Below, one piece after another: positions 62,997 to 64,000 of a stretch of 64,000 nt of DNA. The position numbers and the translations under genes were made by a program. The notes under the pieces were generated by a model that did no database searches, was not told the DNA's origin, and saw only the letters and a list, made by a program, of their open reading frames with translations. Origin of the DNA: JANSWY01 sp965267245 (GTDB lineage: Bacteria > Bacteroidota > Bacteroidia > Cytophagales > Cyclobacteriaceae); contig OZ253939.1 in the NCBI GenBank assembly GCA_965267245.1, positions 2,170,001-2,234,000 on the forward strand, read 5' to 3'. Each line of letters opens with the position of its first letter. Position 1 is the first letter of the stretch.

Positions 62997-63440
62997 TTAA
63001 AATATAAGGTTCTCTTTTTGTTTCAGGTTTAGTGGGTCAATTGTTGCTATATACTGAATTTGATCTACCTGACGGAGAGCGTTGACAAATTCTCCAGTAT
63101 CAAATAGGTCTTTTTCACCATCAATTTTCAGGAAAAAATCAATATTTTTCAACTCAGGAATTAAATACTGATCACAAAAAACGTTGTTAAATACTAACCT
63201 GTTTTTAAGGAGGTGTAAGATAGTATGTTCAGTTTCAAATAGAAAATTGGAAATTGTTATGTTTTTCAGGTCATTAAAATCTATTTGAATATCCTCCGCT
63301 TTATGAAAATTACAAGGACTATAATTATTGATAAACCAGGCAAGTTTGTACTCTTTCATGGAAGTACTGATACCTACCAAATCAAAATCAAAGCCGAAAT
63401 CTACCCTTAACTTATTCTTTTTCAACGTTTTACTAATCAT
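62997..63440 (-). CDS. IPExxxVDY family protein
   Basis: A protein of about 147 aa of the Bacteroidota-specific IPExxxVDY family, named after a motif seen here as LIPELKNIDFFLKI. Residues such as LRVDFGFDFDLVGISTSMKEYKLAWFIN (landmarks FDFDLVGIS and YKLAWFIN) at the N-terminus are also typical. The ATG at 63440 matches family starts; a GTG at 63461 would add seven residues. It lies between acpP/fabF (divergent) and pyk (3 bases away). The function of the family is unknown. Confidence 0.85.
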   Translation of the reverse strand: MISKTLKKNKLRVDFGFDFDLVGISTSMKEYKLAWFINNYSPCNFHKAEDIQIDFNDLKNITISNFLFETEHTILHLLKNRLVFNNVFCDQYLIPELKNIDFFLKIDGEKDLFDTGEFVNALRQVDQIQYIATIDPLNLKQKENLIF

Positions 63441-63505
63441 CCCGAAAACTATGATTGGCACAAATTTAGAAGGATTTTCGAAGAATTTTAAGATTAATAT
63501 TTTTG

Positions 63506-63536
63506 TTTGACATTATTCACTTTTTGTATTTCTTTG
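63506..63536 (+). promoter_or_regulatory. Possible acpP promoter
   Basis: TTTGAC at 63506-63511 and TATTTCTTTG at 63527-63536 resemble the -33 TTG and -7 TAnnTTTG elements at suitable distance, about 28 bases before the acpP ATG. The -7 box is not exact. Confidence 0.4.
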
Positions 63537-63564
63537 CAGAGTATTTTAACTAAATATTAAAAAA

Positions 63565-63801
63565 ATGTCTGAAATAGCACAAAAAGTAAAAGCGATTATT
63601 ATTGACAAGTTAGGCGTAGAGGAATCTGAGGTGAGCCCTGAAGCTAGTTTCACGAATGATCTTGGTGCAGACTCTTTAGATACAGTAGAATTGATTATGG
63701 AATTTGAAAAAGAGTTCAACATCTCTATCCCTGATGACCAAGCTGAGAACATCGCTACAGTAGGACAGGCTATCTCATACCTGGAAGAAAACGTAAAATA
63801 A
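63565..63801 (+). CDS. acpP: Acyl carrier protein
   Basis: A 78-aa acidic ACP of fatty acid synthesis. The phosphopantetheine attachment motif GADSLDTVELIMEFEKEF (Ser38-like serine in DSL) is intact and the length is standard. It is followed 20 bases later by fabF, the usual acpP-fabF order. It is divergent from the IPExxxVDY gene. Confidence 0.97.
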   Translation: MSEIAQKVKAIIIDKLGVEESEVSPEASFTNDLGADSLDTVELIMEFEKEFNISIPDDQAENIATVGQAISYLEENVK

Positions 63802-63821
63802 TTTACCCTTAATCCAATTTG

Positions 63822-64000
63822 ATGGAATTAAAGAGAGTTGTCGTTACCGGAATAGGCGCATTAACCCCACTAGGCAATACTGCTGACGAATATTGGCAAG
63901 GACTTGTTAATGGTGTAAGTGGTGCCGGCCCTATCACAAAATTTGACCCTGAAAAATTTAAAACCCAATTTGCGTGTGAAGTGAAAAACTTCGACCCAAA
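63822..64000 (+). CDS. fabF: 3-oxoacyl-ACP synthase II, 3'-truncated by window edge
   Basis: The first 59 residues of FabF (KAS II), which condenses malonyl-ACP with acyl-ACP. The N-terminus MELKRVVVTGIGALTPLG is diagnostic, followed by YWQGLVNGVSGAGPITKFD. The catalytic Cys and His lie beyond the window. The gene is 20 bases downstream of acpP. Confidence 0.93.
   Translation, partial: MELKRVVVTGIGALTPLGNTADEYWQGLVNGVSGAGPITKFDPEKFKTQFACEVKNFDP

Overview
The window comes from an AT-rich Bacteroidota genome, most likely a marine member of the Cytophagales. Three observations support this. Secreted proteins end in type IX secretion (T9SS) type A sorting domains. Some upstream regions carry TAnnTTTG-type promoter boxes with little Shine-Dalgarno signal. 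The core gene order pyk / IPExxxVDY protein / acpP / fabF is typical of the phylum. I saw no tRNA, rRNA, CRISPR array, transposase or phage gene.

Layout: (1) 1-492 is the 3' end of rsmG. (2) 497-33768 is a large surface-polysaccharide locus made of several divergent operons. It holds a GT2 / HAD phosphatase / UbiA operon (497-3129), a Wzc-like chain-length protein, a 39-aa membrane peptide and a Wzy-like polymerase (3409-7200). Next come an operon of FkbM methyltransferase, half-length TolC-like protein, GT4-type transferase, Wzx flippase and acyltransferase-3 (7206-12517) and a GT14 enzyme. Two T9SS cargo proteins follow: a beta-helix protein (13577-15517) and a roughly 2,270-residue esterase/adhesin split by a -1 frame change (15933-22744). 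The rest is an operon of membrane enzymes ending in a GT-C-like protein and a DprE2-like reductase (22806-27662), then a six-gene operon from a receiver protein and the initiating sugar transferase to AsnB (27673-33768). (3) 33998-41501 is mostly housekeeping: bioF-bioD-bioA, an LpxR-like protein, bioB, sppA and folK. (4) 41501-53222 is a second glycan locus: flippase, YfhO-like membrane protein, GT2, MptE/Maf-like protein, a NeuB-type synthase, a fused CMP-sugar synthetase/KdsC-like phosphatase, a methyltransferase-pyruvyltransferase fusion and a DegT aminotransferase. It probably makes a nonulosonic-acid-containing glycan. (5) 53373-64000 is core metabolism and signalling: pfkA, miaA, a hybrid histidine kinase with a receiver, a PhnP-like hydrolase, NFACT/RqcH, pyk, an IPExxxVDY protein, acpP and the start of fabF.

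How the genes fit together: the first locus has all classes needed for a Wzx/Wzy-type exopolysaccharide (initiating transferase, several glycosyltransferases, flippase, polymerase, Wzc-like co-polymerase) but no Wza-type exporter in view. It also holds UbiA of the phosphoribosyl-prenyl-phosphate synthase type, a HAD phosphatase and a DprE2-like reductase. These are three of the four steps of the mycobacterial decaprenyl-phospho-arabinose route, and a GT-C-like enzyme is coupled to the reductase. A lipid-linked pentofuranose donor feeding this polysaccharide is therefore a specific, testable idea. A secreted esterase beside three acyltransferases suggests acyl groups are added and removed on the surface glycan.

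The most interesting signals are the frame change at a slippery-type heptamer in the giant T9SS protein, the split prenyl-pentose pathway, the tightly coupled 39-aa membrane peptide, the kinase-dead Wzc and the pseudo-receiver on the initiating transferase. Functions were assigned from recognisable motifs and context only; no database search was run.
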